A stretch of 64,000 nucleotides of DNA from Aliidiomarina celeris (lineage in GTDB: Bacteria; Pseudomonadota; Gammaproteobacteria; Enterobacterales; Alteromonadaceae). Each line of letters opens with the position of its first letter. Positions within the stretch are counted from its first letter, which is position 1. Both the position numbers and the translations under genes were made by a program. A model generated the notes under the pieces. That model was not told the origin of the DNA. It saw only the letters and a program-made list of their open reading frames with translations, and made no database searches. Positions 26,491 to 35,892 of the stretch are shown here, in pieces. The stretch covers positions 186,001 through 250,000 of the forward strand of contig NZ_QMIL01000002.1 in assembly GCF_003316875.1 (NCBI RefSeq), in the 5' to 3' direction.

Positions 26491-27219
26491 ATGAAAACCT
26501 ATTCAGTGTGCTCCAAGTCCAGAATCTTTTGCAGCGTTCTCGTTTATTTTGCGTATGTAAGTTTAGCGAATGCGAATGATGAATTAGAGCGAGCAGGACG
26601 TTGTGCAGTCAACTATCTTCAAGTAGGTCATGCCCAAAATGCGAGTCAAACCATAAAGCAATATGAACAGATCGATACTAGAGAACGTGCTTGGCATTTA
26701 ATTCGAACTTATCAACTCAACCCCTCAATATCTGGAAGTGGGAATAATTTTGCGGTAGATCTCAATCGATTCGTACAAGGACAATCGAATTCCTTGCAGT
26801 TAGGAGTGAATGGAACCGTTGTTTTGTTTCCTGAGGCCTCAATAAAGGACGACATTGACTCACAAGATAGAAGTGCCCAACTAAGTGCTATCCAAACATT
26901 GGCTGCATGTGACGATCTGTACGGGTTCACGCCAATGATAACGGCCATTGATTTAACCAGTGACTTTGACTGTGCTGTCTCATATTGGCTATTAGGAGCA
27001 TTCAATCCTGCGCAGCGCGCAATGGCGTCGGAGCGCACGAGATTTGCGATGCGCAGACATATTCAAGTTAACCCTGACACGAATGCTGTGCAATTGGAGC
27101 AACAGGTGTTGGCCGAAGGGCAAAATCGTGGTCGCCGAATCCAGCAAGGGCTGGAATCAGCGAATGTTATTCAGGAAACTCTCGGCAGGTGCGAGTCACA
27201 ATATGGGCTTGGACAATGA
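26491..27219 (+). CDS. Exported protein of unknown function
   Basis: 242-residue protein not recognised. An N-terminal hydrophobic stretch (IFCSVLVYFAYVSLANA) looks like a signal peptide, so it is likely periplasmic. The rest is helical and soluble with five cysteines (GRCAVNYL, AACDDLYG, DFDCAVSY, GRCESQYG) that could form disulfides, and a central low-complexity Asn/Gln/Ser region. The ATG at 26491 is preferred over GTG 26485. A+T is higher than in neighbours, hinting at later acquisition. It converges on the amidohydrolase gene. Confidence 0.5.
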   Translation: MKTYSVCSKSRIFCSVLVYFAYVSLANANDELERAGRCAVNYLQVGHAQNASQTIKQYEQIDTRERAWHLIRTYQLNPSISGSGNNFAVDLNRFVQGQSNSLQLGVNGTVVLFPEASIKDDIDSQDRSAQLSAIQTLAACDDLYGFTPMITAIDLTSDFDCAVSYWLLGAFNPAQRAMASERTRFAMRRHIQVNPDTNAVQLEQQVLAEGQNRGRRIQQGLESANVIQETLGRCESQYGLGQ

Positions 27220-27239
27220 AGTTGTTTTCAACTAGCGAG

Positions 27240-28505
27240 TCACTTCACTCTGTAGCCATTTTTCCAAATTCCTTTCGGTGCGAGCAGCGTATCAAGCTGT
27301 TCGAAAGGTGAGTTTTGTAGAAGCAGTATATCGGCGCGCATACCGGGTGCTATCATGCCACGCTCAGGTAAGTTAAACGCCAGTGCGGGTTGCTGTGTGG
27401 CAGCGCTGAGCACTGCATGAGCGGGTAATCCGGCTTCTTCAAGCAACATAAGCTCAATGATCAATGACCAGCCATGTGCGGTGTTCGGATTTGGCGCATC
27501 ACTTCCTGCAAGCACTGGAATACCCGCACTGTGGAGCTTTTGGGTCGTCTCGAGCAAGTTGGTATAAAAGTGCACTGGGAATTCTGTGTTATTAAACGTT
27601 CGTGAGAGCGTTGCACGGGCGGAACGCTCTATATTTAAATCGTTATTCGAGAATAAAGCTCGCTCATTAATACTCCCGCGCAACATGCCTTCATAAACCA
27701 CCATGGTCGGAATTATAAAAACGCCACTGTCTTTCATCAGAGCAAGCAGCTCGTCACTAATGACTTCATCAAAGAAGCTGTGAACAAGGCCGTCGGCGCC
27801 GGCTTGAACGGCATCCATTGCCGATCGCGCATCGGAGATATGTACTACCGCCATCAAATTTTGAGCGTGCGCCGCTTGTATAGATGCTTCTAACTCTGTC
27901 TTTGATATCGAGGGCGCATGTGCATAGCTCGCGTCTTTATGGGTATAAACAATTTTAATAAAGTCTGAGCCGGTATGAATGCGTTCAGAGATAAGTGACA
28001 TCGCCTGATCTGCATGGCTCAGCGTACTGACTTGGATACCGTATTGAGTACCATGACCTTGTGGAGCTGTCATCAGTAGCCCTGCACCAAATAGGTCTGC
28101 TTGGTTGGAAAACTCTCTATTGCTTCGTTTCGGCTTATGTTGCGCAAGAAATCTCGGGTCGCCGAACATATCTATAACGGTGGTTACGCCGCGTGCAAGG
28201 TTGTCTTCTAGTGCGCCACCCCAAGCATGTACATGTGCATCGATAAGGCCGGGCATCACCCATTGATGGTTACCTTGAATGAACGCTAAGTCACTCTCGG
28301 GTTGAGCGTTATGGAGAGCAACAATCATACCGTCTTGCACTTCGATGAATGAAGCATCTGCCACTTTTTCACCATCGAAGATCTGAACCGGTCCTAGAAT
28401 AAAAGACTGGCCTTCTGCTTTTGGATTATGAGCAGGCGTGGGTAGCAACAGAAATACGGATACCACTGCAACCACCGAGAGTAAGAGAGCAATTTTTTGC
28501 TTCAT
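27240..28505 (-). CDS. Secreted or membrane-anchored amidohydrolase
   Basis: 421-residue metal-dependent hydrolase of the amidohydrolase superfamily (imidazolonepropionase/prolidase-like group). A hydrophobic N-terminus (residues ~5-24) is a signal or anchor. The metal-binding HxH is in PGLIDAHVHAWGG, the Lys/His region in DFIKIVYTHKD and LMAVVHISDA, a further His in LVHSFFDE, and the catalytic Asp in VLAGSDAPNPN. The end PGMRADILLLQNSPFEQLDTL is typical. It lies 28 bp downstream of an ABC-2 permease gene on the same strand and probably shares its transcript, suggesting processing of the exported compound. Confidence 0.82.
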   Translation of the reverse strand: MKQKIALLLSVVAVVSVFLLLPTPAHNPKAEGQSFILGPVQIFDGEKVADASFIEVQDGMIVALHNAQPESDLAFIQGNHQWVMPGLIDAHVHAWGGALEDNLARGVTTVIDMFGDPRFLAQHKPKRSNREFSNQADLFGAGLLMTAPQGHGTQYGIQVSTLSHADQAMSLISERIHTGSDFIKIVYTHKDASYAHAPSISKTELEASIQAAHAQNLMAVVHISDARSAMDAVQAGADGLVHSFFDEVISDELLALMKDSGVFIIPTMVVYEGMLRGSINERALFSNNDLNIERSARATLSRTFNNTEFPVHFYTNLLETTQKLHSAGIPVLAGSDAPNPNTAHGWSLIIELMLLEEAGLPAHAVLSAATQQPALAFNLPERGMIAPGMRADILLLQNSPFEQLDTLLAPKGIWKNGYRVK

Positions 28506-28533
28506 TGCTAAGTGCCTCAATTTTGAAGAGTGA

Positions 28534-29289
28534 TTATTTGCTGAGTCGATGAAAGCGATAACGGGCAATGGCGATGAACAAAGCGGTAAAGCCAATAAGG
28601 AAAGCTAAGTGTAACCATACCGGTTGCTGTAAATCGGTGCCGATCACCTTGTGCGTTAGCTGTGAATAATGAAACGCTGGCAAGGCATAAGCGAATTTGC
28701 CTACAAGCTCTGGTAAAAACTGAATCGGTACCCAAAGCCCCGAAAGAAAAGCCATCGGTAAATAGATGAGATTTACGATTGCTGGCGCTGCTTTGTCAGA
28801 TAGGTATAAACCGAGAATAAGGCCGATGAGCGCAAACGGAAGTGAGCCAACGATAAGCACTGCAAAAAGTGAAAGCCACTGCCATTCCCAAAGCTCAACA
28901 TCGGCCAGTGTTGCGGCGACGACAAAAAGTATAAGTGCAATTATTGCAGCGAATACGGTGCTGCTAAATAACTTTGCCACCAAGTAAGCGCTGAAAGGCA
29001 TGGGTGAAATGCGCTTTAAAGTAAGCCAACCATGTGCGCGATCGCTGGCAACGGCGGTTGCGAAGTTAAACATGGCTGGGCCCATCATGCCAAAGCACGC
29101 GTAGGACACCAGCATGTACTCACTTTGGGCGGCACTAAAGTTAAAAACTACACCAAAGAAGATATAAAAAACCACGGGAAATAGAATCGCTGGTAGAAAA
29201 AATGAGGGGGTTCTCCAAAGACTCAATAAGTCATAAAAACTCTCTTTTAGGTAAATGTTGCGGATTCTCATTGAATTAGTGTGAGCCAT
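28534..29289 (-). CDS. ABC-2 type transporter permease
   Basis: 251-residue permease with about six hydrophobic segments and the ABC-2 pattern (SLWRTPSFFLPAILFPVVFYIFFG, then GPAMFNFATAVASDRAHGWL, LIYLPMAFLSGLWVPIQFLPEL). Start placed at 29289 because CAGGAGC lies just upstream and the gene then overlaps the ATPase gene by 14 bp. Members export drugs, lipids or peptides. It forms a transporter with the ATPase encoded immediately upstream. Confidence 0.85.
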   Translation of the reverse strand: MAHTNSMRIRNIYLKESFYDLLSLWRTPSFFLPAILFPVVFYIFFGVVFNFSAAQSEYMLVSYACFGMMGPAMFNFATAVASDRAHGWLTLKRISPMPFSAYLVAKLFSSTVFAAIIALILFVVAATLADVELWEWQWLSLFAVLIVGSLPFALIGLILGLYLSDKAAPAIVNLIYLPMAFLSGLWVPIQFLPELVGKFAYALPAFHYSQLTHKVIGTDLQQPVWLHLAFLIGFTALFIAIARYRFHRLSK

Positions 29290-30022
29290 GAGCTTGCTCC
29301 TGAATAAATGATAAATACGCGGCTTCAAGTGATTGCTGCTCGCCAATGACGGCGGTTAGGGTGTCTTGTTGCATAACTTGGCCGTTGTGGATGATCGCGA
29401 CGCGATCGGCGAGTCGCTCTGCTTCCTCAATATAATGGGTGGTAAGCACGATGGCGCACCCTTGCTCCTTAAGCGCGTTAATCTGGCGCCACAGTAGATG
29501 GCGTGCTTCAATATCCATACCGACCGTCGGTTCATCAAGGAAGAGCAAATCTGGCTTTCCTGCCAAGGCTAATGCGAAAAGCACTTGTTGCCGTTGTCCT
29601 CCAGAGAGTTTGCCGAAGCGCTGATGAGCTATTGCTTGTAATGAAAAGATTTCTAGAAGTTCAGCGGGCGTATATCCGCCTGGATAATAACTGCAAAATA
29701 AATCGAGTTGCTCAAACACGGTGAGGTTGGCATTGGCCGAGCCGACTTGCATCATTACACCGATTCGACTCTTGAGGGACAAAGAGCGTTCAGAGCGCGT
29801 GCATACTTCGCCGAGAATTTCCATGTGTTCACAGTCGAAATTATGCAAGCCAAGCGCGCAATGAATGGTGGTGGTTTTGCCCGCGCCATTCTTGCCTAAA
29901 ACCGCAATGACTTCGCCTGCATATGCTCGGAGAGTCACTTGGTTAAGCGCCAACTTTTTCCCGTAATATTTGGTAAGCGACTCAATAGTGAGCACCGGTT
30001 TTTGCGTTGATTGAGAAGTCAT
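29276..30022 (-). CDS. ABC transporter ATPase (CcmA/DrrA-like)
   Basis: 248-residue ATPase with Walker A GKNGAGKTT, Q-loop GVMMQVGS, signature KLSGGQRQQVLFALAL, Walker B LLFLDEPTVGMD and switch His in VLTTHYIEEAERLADR. This is the ATPase class that pairs with ABC-2 permeases, and its gene overlaps the permease gene. Start at 30022 (MTSQSTQK) gives the standard length. It is divergent from a DesK/DesR-like two-component system, an arrangement often seen where the kinase controls the exporter. Confidence 0.88.
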   Translation of the reverse strand: MTSQSTQKPVLTIESLTKYYGKKLALNQVTLRAYAGEVIAVLGKNGAGKTTTIHCALGLHNFDCEHMEILGEVCTRSERSLSLKSRIGVMMQVGSANANLTVFEQLDLFCSYYPGGYTPAELLEIFSLQAIAHQRFGKLSGGQRQQVLFALALAGKPDLLFLDEPTVGMDIEARHLLWRQINALKEQGCAIVLTTHYIEEAERLADRVAIIHNGQVMQQDTLTAVIGEQQSLEAAYLSFIQEQAHGSH

Positions 30023-30102
30023 GAGGCCACGCCTTTTATTTGTTAAACATACTTGGTCGAATGCTAGTTTAGGGAGGGCTAAGCGCTGCCGGCAGTTGCA
30101 AA

Positions 30103-30130
30103 TGTCAGCAATTACACATGACAACTGTCA
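30103..30130. promoter_or_regulatory. TGTCA/TGACA palindromes between exporter and two-component operons
   Basis: TGTCA (30103), TGACA (30119) and TGTCA (30126) make two overlapping inverted repeats, TGTCA-N11-TGACA and TGACA-AC-TGTCA. They sit in the 168 bp between the divergent ABC exporter and kinase genes. A DesR-like response regulator could bind here; that is inference. Confidence 0.45.
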
Positions 30131-30190
30131 CTAGTGTTTAGTTGGGGCCGATCGCATAATGAGATTGGAATTCTTCAGAGTGAGGCAAAA

Positions 30191-31273
30191 ATGACCGCAC
30201 ACAGCACTCAAAACGAGCGCAAATACGCGTGGATTTATCTATTTAACTTAGGTTTCTATGTGTTGCCGCTGGTGATTTTCCCTTATCCGCTGTGGGAAAT
30301 TGCAGTGCTCGTTGTTGCGCTTATCGTTTTTGTGGGGCTGTATTTATATTGCTTTAATTTGCAGCCTGAGCAAATGCTGCTCCCCATCCTCGCTATGTAC
30401 TTTATTGCTGTGGCTACCACACCGTTGAATCCGGGCTCCGTCGCGCTGTTCAGTTATGTCGGGTTTTTCGTGGGTTTTGCTTATCGGTGGCCCATCGCAC
30501 TTGCCAGTGTAATAGGTCTTGTTGCAACCCTTGCGGTGTTTCAATTCGGTGTGGGCACACGATGGGATTTGTTCTTCCATTATGGTGCTGTGATTGTGAT
30601 TACGGTGGCCATTTTTGGCCGAGTGGAGCGTTTGCGGCAGCGCCATGCAGAGGCAGAACGAAAAAGCCAAGAAGAAATAGAGCGGTTGGCAACGCGTGTG
30701 GAACGAGAGCGTATTGCCCGAGACTTGCACGATATTTTGGGCCATACACTCTCAAGCATTGTTTTGAAGTCTGATCTAGCGCAAGCGCAGTTGGCCAAGC
30801 AGCAGTATAAAGAAGCGAAACAACAACTCGCTGAACTAAGTGAGGTTGCGCGAGACAGTTTGTCGCAAGTACGCCAAAGCGTTTCAGGTTACAAGCACGG
30901 CGGTTTAACGCTCGAGCTAACTCGACTGACACAACGACTGAAAGACGCTGGTTTTGAAACGCGAATTACCGGCCAGCCGCCGGTGATGAATACGGAGCGC
31001 GAAACCGCCGTTGTGCTAGCGCTCACAGAATTAGTCACCAACATTATTCGCCATAGTAAAGGGCAGTTGTGCAAAATCCACTTTAATGAAAGCGCAGACA
31101 CCTACCAAATTAATATTGAAGATAACGGATCATGCGAACAGCTGAAAATTGGTAATGGCCTACAAGGCGTTAAGTTACGCATGCAAACCTTGGGCGGCAC
31201 GGCCAATTTTTCAGCTCAGTCGGGTTGTGAGGTTTCACTTATGTTTCCTAAGGCAATAGAGGGCCAGCGATGA
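30191..31273 (+). CDS. DesK-like sensor histidine kinase (NarL/HisKA_3 type)
   Basis: 360-residue membrane kinase. Five or so transmembrane helices fill residues ~12-150, then a coiled coil (RLRQRHAEAERKSQEEIERL) leads to the HisKA_3 dimerisation box RERIARDLHDILGHTLSS with phospho-acceptor His180, and a compact HATPase_c domain (ELVTNIIRHSKG, IEDNG, GNGLQGVKLRM). The layout matches Bacillus DesK, a membrane thickness/fluidity sensor. Start at 30191, after GAGTGAGGC. It overlaps the response regulator gene by 4 bp (ATGA). Confidence 0.88.
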   Translation: MTAHSTQNERKYAWIYLFNLGFYVLPLVIFPYPLWEIAVLVVALIVFVGLYLYCFNLQPEQMLLPILAMYFIAVATTPLNPGSVALFSYVGFFVGFAYRWPIALASVIGLVATLAVFQFGVGTRWDLFFHYGAVIVITVAIFGRVERLRQRHAEAERKSQEEIERLATRVERERIARDLHDILGHTLSSIVLKSDLAQAQLAKQQYKEAKQQLAELSEVARDSLSQVRQSVSGYKHGGLTLELTRLTQRLKDAGFETRITGQPPVMNTERETAVVLALTELVTNIIRHSKGQLCKIHFNESADTYQINIEDNGSCEQLKIGNGLQGVKLRMQTLGGTANFSAQSGCEVSLMFPKAIEGQR

Positions 31274-31866
31274 AAATTCTGTTAGCAGAAGACCAAGCTA
31301 TGGTGCGCACTGCATTGGCAAGCTTGATTCGATTAGAGACCGACTATGAGGTAGAGGAAGCGAGTGATGGCAAGGAAGCGAGAGAAAGGCTGCAAAGTAG
31401 TACTTATGATGTGTTACTCACCGACATTGAAATGCCACACCTCTCCGGTTTAGAACTTGTGCAATGGGTAAAACAATCACAGCCAGAAGTACGCTGTGTA
31501 ATTATCACTACGTTTAACCGTGCCGGTTATATAAAACGGGCTATCGATGCTGGCGTAAACGGTTTTTTGCTAAAAGACGCCCCGATAAAAGTGTTAATAA
31601 GCTCATTGCAGCAGGTGATTGCTGGGCAGCAAGTCATCAGTAACGAGCTGTTGATGCAAGCGATTGGACATCAAGATCCGCTCACCGAGAAAGAGCGGCA
31701 AGCGCTGCGTCTTGCCGGCGAAGGTTTAAGCACACAGGCCATCGCCCAGAAGCTTTTCATTGCCGAAGGTACCGCCCGCAATTACCTCTCCGAAGCCATT
31801 AGCAAGCTGCATGCGAGCAATCGCGTGGAAGCCGCCCGCATCGCGCATCAAAAGGGTTGGTTGTGA
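31270..31866 (+). CDS. DesR-like LuxR-family response regulator
   Basis: 198-residue response regulator. Receiver domain: acidic pocket LLAEDQAMV, phospho-acceptor Asp52 in LLTDIEMPHLSG, Thr in IITTFNRAGYI, Lys in GFLLKDAP. The C-terminal LuxR/NarL helix-turn-helix is LTEKERQALRLAGEGLSTQAIAQKLFIAEGTARNYL (read in parts). The receiver sequence closely follows the DesR type. Coupled to the kinase gene by an ATGA overlap. Likely targets are the divergent exporter and its own operon. Confidence 0.9.
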   Translation: MKILLAEDQAMVRTALASLIRLETDYEVEEASDGKEARERLQSSTYDVLLTDIEMPHLSGLELVQWVKQSQPEVRCVIITTFNRAGYIKRAIDAGVNGFLLKDAPIKVLISSLQQVIAGQQVISNELLMQAIGHQDPLTEKERQALRLAGEGLSTQAIAQKLFIAEGTARNYLSEAISKLHASNRVEAARIAHQKGWL

Positions 31867-31893
31867 AGCTTCACTATCACAAAGACTTGGCAA

Positions 31894-32538
31894 TTAAGGC
31901 GCCCTCTTTCGTCGAAATATATCGATGCTGATGAGTACTGGGAATAACAAAAAGAAGGTGTAACCCGCCCAGCCGACCCAGTGGACGGGTAGCAACCAAG
32001 CTAACAAGAGAGAGATGACGGAAATTAATGCCGTGGCAGCCCATGTGATGATTTCGCTTTCAGCTTCATATTTCTCTGCCTCGCTCAGGGGAGGAGTCAC
32101 CGGAGTTCGTTTACCGTGTGCATAGAGCGCAACCAAATTGAGGCTCATCAAGAGAAAGCCAAAACCGAACAGCATAAACAGAAACCGAATTTGCCAATCT
32201 TCTGAAAACTCCATAATGCCCGGTAAATAGCCGTCGGTGAGTAAAGCGAAAACTCCCTGCATCATGATCCTTAGCGGATACATATAAATCAGTATTAACA
32301 GAATAAGGCTACAACTCAGCACCACTGTTTTCGCATCTTCTAACCCAAAGCGACGGCTCCAAACTGCATGGGTATACCAAACCCATGCGAGTACGCTAAA
32401 GCTCGCGACAAAGGCAGGAATTTGTTTGGTAGCTTGCACAAGTTCCGCGAGCGAATCAGGAATAGAGCCTACTGAAATAATGACCATGGTTACAGCAAAT
32501 GCGCATGCTGCAGCAAAAAATGTTTCGATACGCGTCAT
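31894..32538 (-). CDS. TMEM175-like (DUF1211) membrane protein
   Basis: 214-residue integral membrane protein with six hydrophobic segments. The first helix (RIETFFAAACAFAVTMVIIS) and SFSVLAWVWYTHAVW with EDAKTVVLSCSLILLILIYMYPLRI follow the TMEM175 potassium-channel layout, but the conserved FSD of helix 1 is replaced by FFA. Ion selectivity may therefore differ. Start at 32538 after GGTGAAAGC. It lies alone, divergent from dbpA copy 2. Confidence 0.6.
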   Translation of the reverse strand: MTRIETFFAAACAFAVTMVIISVGSIPDSLAELVQATKQIPAFVASFSVLAWVWYTHAVWSRRFGLEDAKTVVLSCSLILLILIYMYPLRIMMQGVFALLTDGYLPGIMEFSEDWQIRFLFMLFGFGFLLMSLNLVALYAHGKRTPVTPPLSEAEKYEAESEIITWAATALISVISLLLAWLLPVHWVGWAGYTFFLLFPVLISIDIFRRKRAP

Positions 32539-32744
32539 GCTTTCACCACGCATATGCCAAATGTCGGAAGTTGTCTTGATCATAAGCGGCTGCCGAAGAG
32601 TAATTTATATTCAACCATAGACTAAATTTTTGCATATAGTTGTTAAAACGCCATGTGCTAAAAGTCATGTTCTGTTGAGCGTGTCTGATTCAGGGTATAC
32701 TTGGGTTTTTGTTTCGGGCCACGCGCCTGCAAGGACCCTAGCCC

Positions 32745-34127
32745 ATGGTAAGCACCCGCTTTCAAGATTTAGAACTTTCCAAAGAACAGTTAGAAACATT
32801 AAATACGCTTCAGTATCTTGAAATGACTCCAGTGCAGGCTGAGAGTTTACCGCTTGTGTTGGCGGGAAAGGATGTGATTGCGCAAGCGAAAACCGGCTCA
32901 GGTAAAACAGCGGCTTTTGCCTTGGGGATCTTGGCCAAGCTTGATCCGAGTGTGTTTGATGTACAGTCCTTAGTGCTTTGCCCAACGCGAGAGCTTGCTG
33001 AGCAAGTAGCGACTGAAGTTCGAAAGTTGGCGCAAAATCAGCCAAATATAAAAGTGCTCACCTTGTGCGGTGGTGCACCAGCGCGTGCTCAAGCACATTC
33101 GTTAGCGCATGGAGCTCACATTATTGTGGGTACGCCGGGTCGTATTCTTGATCATTTAAAGCAACAACGGCTGCAGCTTTCAATTTTAAATATGTTGGTG
33201 CTAGATGAAGCCGATCGAATGCTCGACATGGGATTTCAAGACGATATCGACACGATTATTCAGGCAACGCCTACAGAACGTCAAACACTCTTATTTAGCG
33301 CTACCTATCCGCCAACCATTGCCCAAATCGCCCGCAAATATATGCGCGTTCCCGTGCAAATTGAGGTAAAAACGGAAGGTGAGAGTACGCACATTGAGCA
33401 GTACTTTTACCAAGTGAACGGGAATGAACGCGAAGCTGCGGTAGTGCAATTGTTGCTCGATAGGCAACCGAAGAACGCGATTTTGTTTTGTAATACCAAA
33501 CGCGCTGCAAATGAGCTACACATGCACCTCAAAAATCATGGCTTTAGCGTACGAGCGTTGCATGGTGATTTGGAGCAACAGGAACGCGAGCAAACGTTGA
33601 TGCTCTTGAACAACGGCAGTGTACGCATGATTGTGGCAACCGACGTTGCGGCGCGTGGTTTGGATATAAAAGCTTTGGATTTAGTCATTAATGTTGAGTT
33701 CGCGCACGACGCCGACACCCATATTCATCGTGTGGGCCGAACGGGGCGTGCCGGCGAAAAGGGCGTCGCGCTTACGCTTTTGACGGGTGCCGATGACTAT
33801 AAGTTTGCGTTGCTGCAAGAGGTTATGCCTGAAGTAGGGGATGCACGCGCACTCCCGAAAGGAAACCCTAAAGATCACAAGCGGCCGGAACCTGCAGATA
33901 TGGCAACGATTCAAATTTTGGCGGGCAAGAAAGACAAACTTCGCCCGGGTGATATTGTGGGCGCACTTACGAAGAACGATGCACTCGACTTCGCCAGCAT
34001 TGGTAAAATTGCGGTACAAAGCCAAGTGAGCTTTATTGCGATTTCTAAGAATAAGGCGAAGCAAGCACTTACTATCCTTACACAAGACAAGCTAAAAGGC
34101 CGTCGCTGCCGTGCGCGCTTGCTTTAA
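32745..34127 (+). CDS. dbpA: ATP-dependent RNA helicase DbpA, copy 2
   Basis: 460-residue second DbpA with the full motif set ([52 protein letters not shown]) and the C-terminal rRNA-targeting domain (RPGDIVGAL.. VSFIAISKNKAKQAL.. LKGRRCRARLL). By eye roughly two thirds identical to copy 1 at 5536. Both domains are intact, so both copies should be active; they may differ in temperature optimum or expression. It converges on ABC-F copy 2 with 17 bp between stops, as in the other module. Confidence 0.94.
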   Translation: MVSTRFQDLELSKEQLETLNTLQYLEMTPVQAESLPLVLAGKDVIAQAKTGSGKTAAFALGILAKLDPSVFDVQSLVLCPTRELAEQVATEVRKLAQNQPNIKVLTLCGGAPARAQAHSLAHGAHIIVGTPGRILDHLKQQRLQLSILNMLVLDEADRMLDMGFQDDIDTIIQATPTERQTLLFSATYPPTIAQIARKYMRVPVQIEVKTEGESTHIEQYFYQVNGNEREAAVVQLLLDRQPKNAILFCNTKRAANELHMHLKNHGFSVRALHGDLEQQEREQTLMLLNNGSVRMIVATDVAARGLDIKALDLVINVEFAHDADTHIHRVGRTGRAGEKGVALTLLTGADDYKFALLQEVMPEVGDARALPKGNPKDHKRPEPADMATIQILAGKKDKLRPGDIVGALTKNDALDFASIGKIAVQSQVSFIAISKNKAKQALTILTQDKLKGRRCRARLL

Positions 34128-34144
34128 AGTGCCCTTGCGGGCCG

Positions 34145-35734
34145 TTAAACCGAGTCTTGCTGGCGCAAATAATCGTCGTAACTGCCCGCAAAATCGCGGA
34201 TGCCGGTATCCGTGATTTCGATGATGCGATTAGCGAGTGACGATACGAATTCACGATCATGGCTTACAAAAAGTAAGGTGCCTTTGTAGTTTTCAAGCGC
34301 CAAGTTCAGCGCTTCAATCGATTCCATATCCAAGTGGTTGGTCGGTTCATCCATCACTAAAATATTCGGACTTTGCAGCATGAGTTTGCCGAAAATCATG
34401 AGACCCTTCTCGCCACCAGAAAGAATCTTTACGGGTTTTTTAATGTCGTCTTGCGAAAACAACATACGACCTAAAACGCCACGCACGTTTTGCTCATCAT
34501 GGTGCGGTTGCATCCACTGGCTCATCCACTCAAATACATTCATTTTTTGCGAGAACAGGTTGCCATGATCTTGTGGGCAATAGCCAATATTGGCATTTTC
34601 AGACCACTTATAGCTGCCACTGGTGGGTGTGTAATCACCGATTAAGCACTTAATCAGTGTGGTTTTACCAATCCCGTTACTACCCAAAATAGCGACCTTC
34701 TCACCGACTTCAATATGAGTGGAAAGCTGGTTCAGCACATGGTTTTGTTCAAACGATTTACTCAGATTCTCGATTTCTAGCGCTAGACGATACAGTTTCT
34801 TCTCGTTTTCAAAACGAATATAAGGGCTCATGCGGCTCGAAGCCTTCACTTCGGCGAGCTGAATTTTTTCAATTTGTTTGGCACGCGAAGTCGCCTGCTT
34901 AGCTTTTGAAGCATTGGCTGAAAAGCGGCTTACGAAACTTTGCAGCTCGGCAATTTTGTCTTTTTTCTTGGCGTTGTCTTGCAGTAGCTGTTCACGCGCC
35001 TGTGTGGAGGCAAACATATAGTCGTCATAGTTACCCGGGTACAAACGCAACTCGCCATAATCGATATCCGCCATATGTGTGCACACACTATTAAGGAAAT
35101 GACGATCGTGCGAAATGATAATCATAGTGCTTTGGCGCGCCGCGAGAATGTTTTCTAACCAACGAATGGTGTTGATATCTAGGTTATTGGTCGGCTCGTC
35201 GAGGAGCATAATATCGGGGTCAGAAAAAAGCACCTGCGCCAGTAGAACGCGAATTTTTAGACCGGGTGCAAGCGCCGACATGGGCTCAAAATGCTGTTCG
35301 TGAGGAATGCCTAAGCCCGCGAGCAATTCTTGCGCCCTTGGTTCTGCTGTATAACCATCGAGTTCACCGAACTCGACTTCTAAGTCACCCACGCGCATGC
35401 CATCTTCTTCGCTCATATCGCTGGCATAGATGCGATCGCGCTCTTCTTTCACGGCCCACAGAGTTTCATGGCCCATTATGACAGTGTCTACAACAGAAAA
35501 AGCCTCATAGGCGAAGTGGTCTTGGCGCAGCTTACCTACGCGTAATCCAGGGGTGACCGACACATTGCCGCTCGAAGGCTCTTGCTCACCGCTTAGAATG
35601 CGCATAAATGTGGACTTGCCACAACCATTGGCACCAATCAGGCCATAACGATTGCCTTGTCCAAATTTTACGGAAATATTTTCAAATAACGGTTTTGCAC
35701 CAAATTGCATGGTGATATTTGCAGCTGAAATCAC
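34145..35734 (-). CDS. ybiT: ABC-F family ATPase YbiT-like, copy 2
   Basis: 529-residue ABC-F protein about 90% identical by eye to copy 1 (6943-8529), with both Walker A ([18 protein letters not shown]) and Walker B motifs. In the second ABC signature the usual Arg of LSGGEKGRM is Leu here (LSGGEKGLM). Most other changes are conservative. The ABC-F copies have diverged far less than the adjacent DbpA copies, suggesting stronger constraint or gene conversion. The 5' flank (GAGTACCCG.. TGATTTCAGC) is shared with copy 1. Confidence 0.93.
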   Translation of the reverse strand: MISAANITMQFGAKPLFENISVKFGQGNRYGLIGANGCGKSTFMRILSGEQEPSSGNVSVTPGLRVGKLRQDHFAYEAFSVVDTVIMGHETLWAVKEERDRIYASDMSEEDGMRVGDLEVEFGELDGYTAEPRAQELLAGLGIPHEQHFEPMSALAPGLKIRVLLAQVLFSDPDIMLLDEPTNNLDINTIRWLENILAARQSTMIIISHDRHFLNSVCTHMADIDYGELRLYPGNYDDYMFASTQAREQLLQDNAKKKDKIAELQSFVSRFSANASKAKQATSRAKQIEKIQLAEVKASSRMSPYIRFENEKKLYRLALEIENLSKSFEQNHVLNQLSTHIEVGEKVAILGSNGIGKTTLIKCLIGDYTPTSGSYKWSENANIGYCPQDHGNLFSQKMNVFEWMSQWMQPHHDEQNVRGVLGRMLFSQDDIKKPVKILSGGEKGLMIFGKLMLQSPNILVMDEPTNHLDMESIEALNLALENYKGTLLFVSHDREFVSSLANRIIEITDTGIRDFAGSYDDYLRQQDSV

Positions 35735-35892
35735 GAACGGGTACTCAATTAATAAGCGGAAACAAACGGCGTGTGGCCAGAAGGGCGGGAGTTTAACAGA
35801 AATAACTGGGGATTTGCTGCTTTATCCTACGATTTAGTATCGCTCTGAAGTAGAATACCCCCTCATACCGTTAAAAAGTTGCATATTGATAC

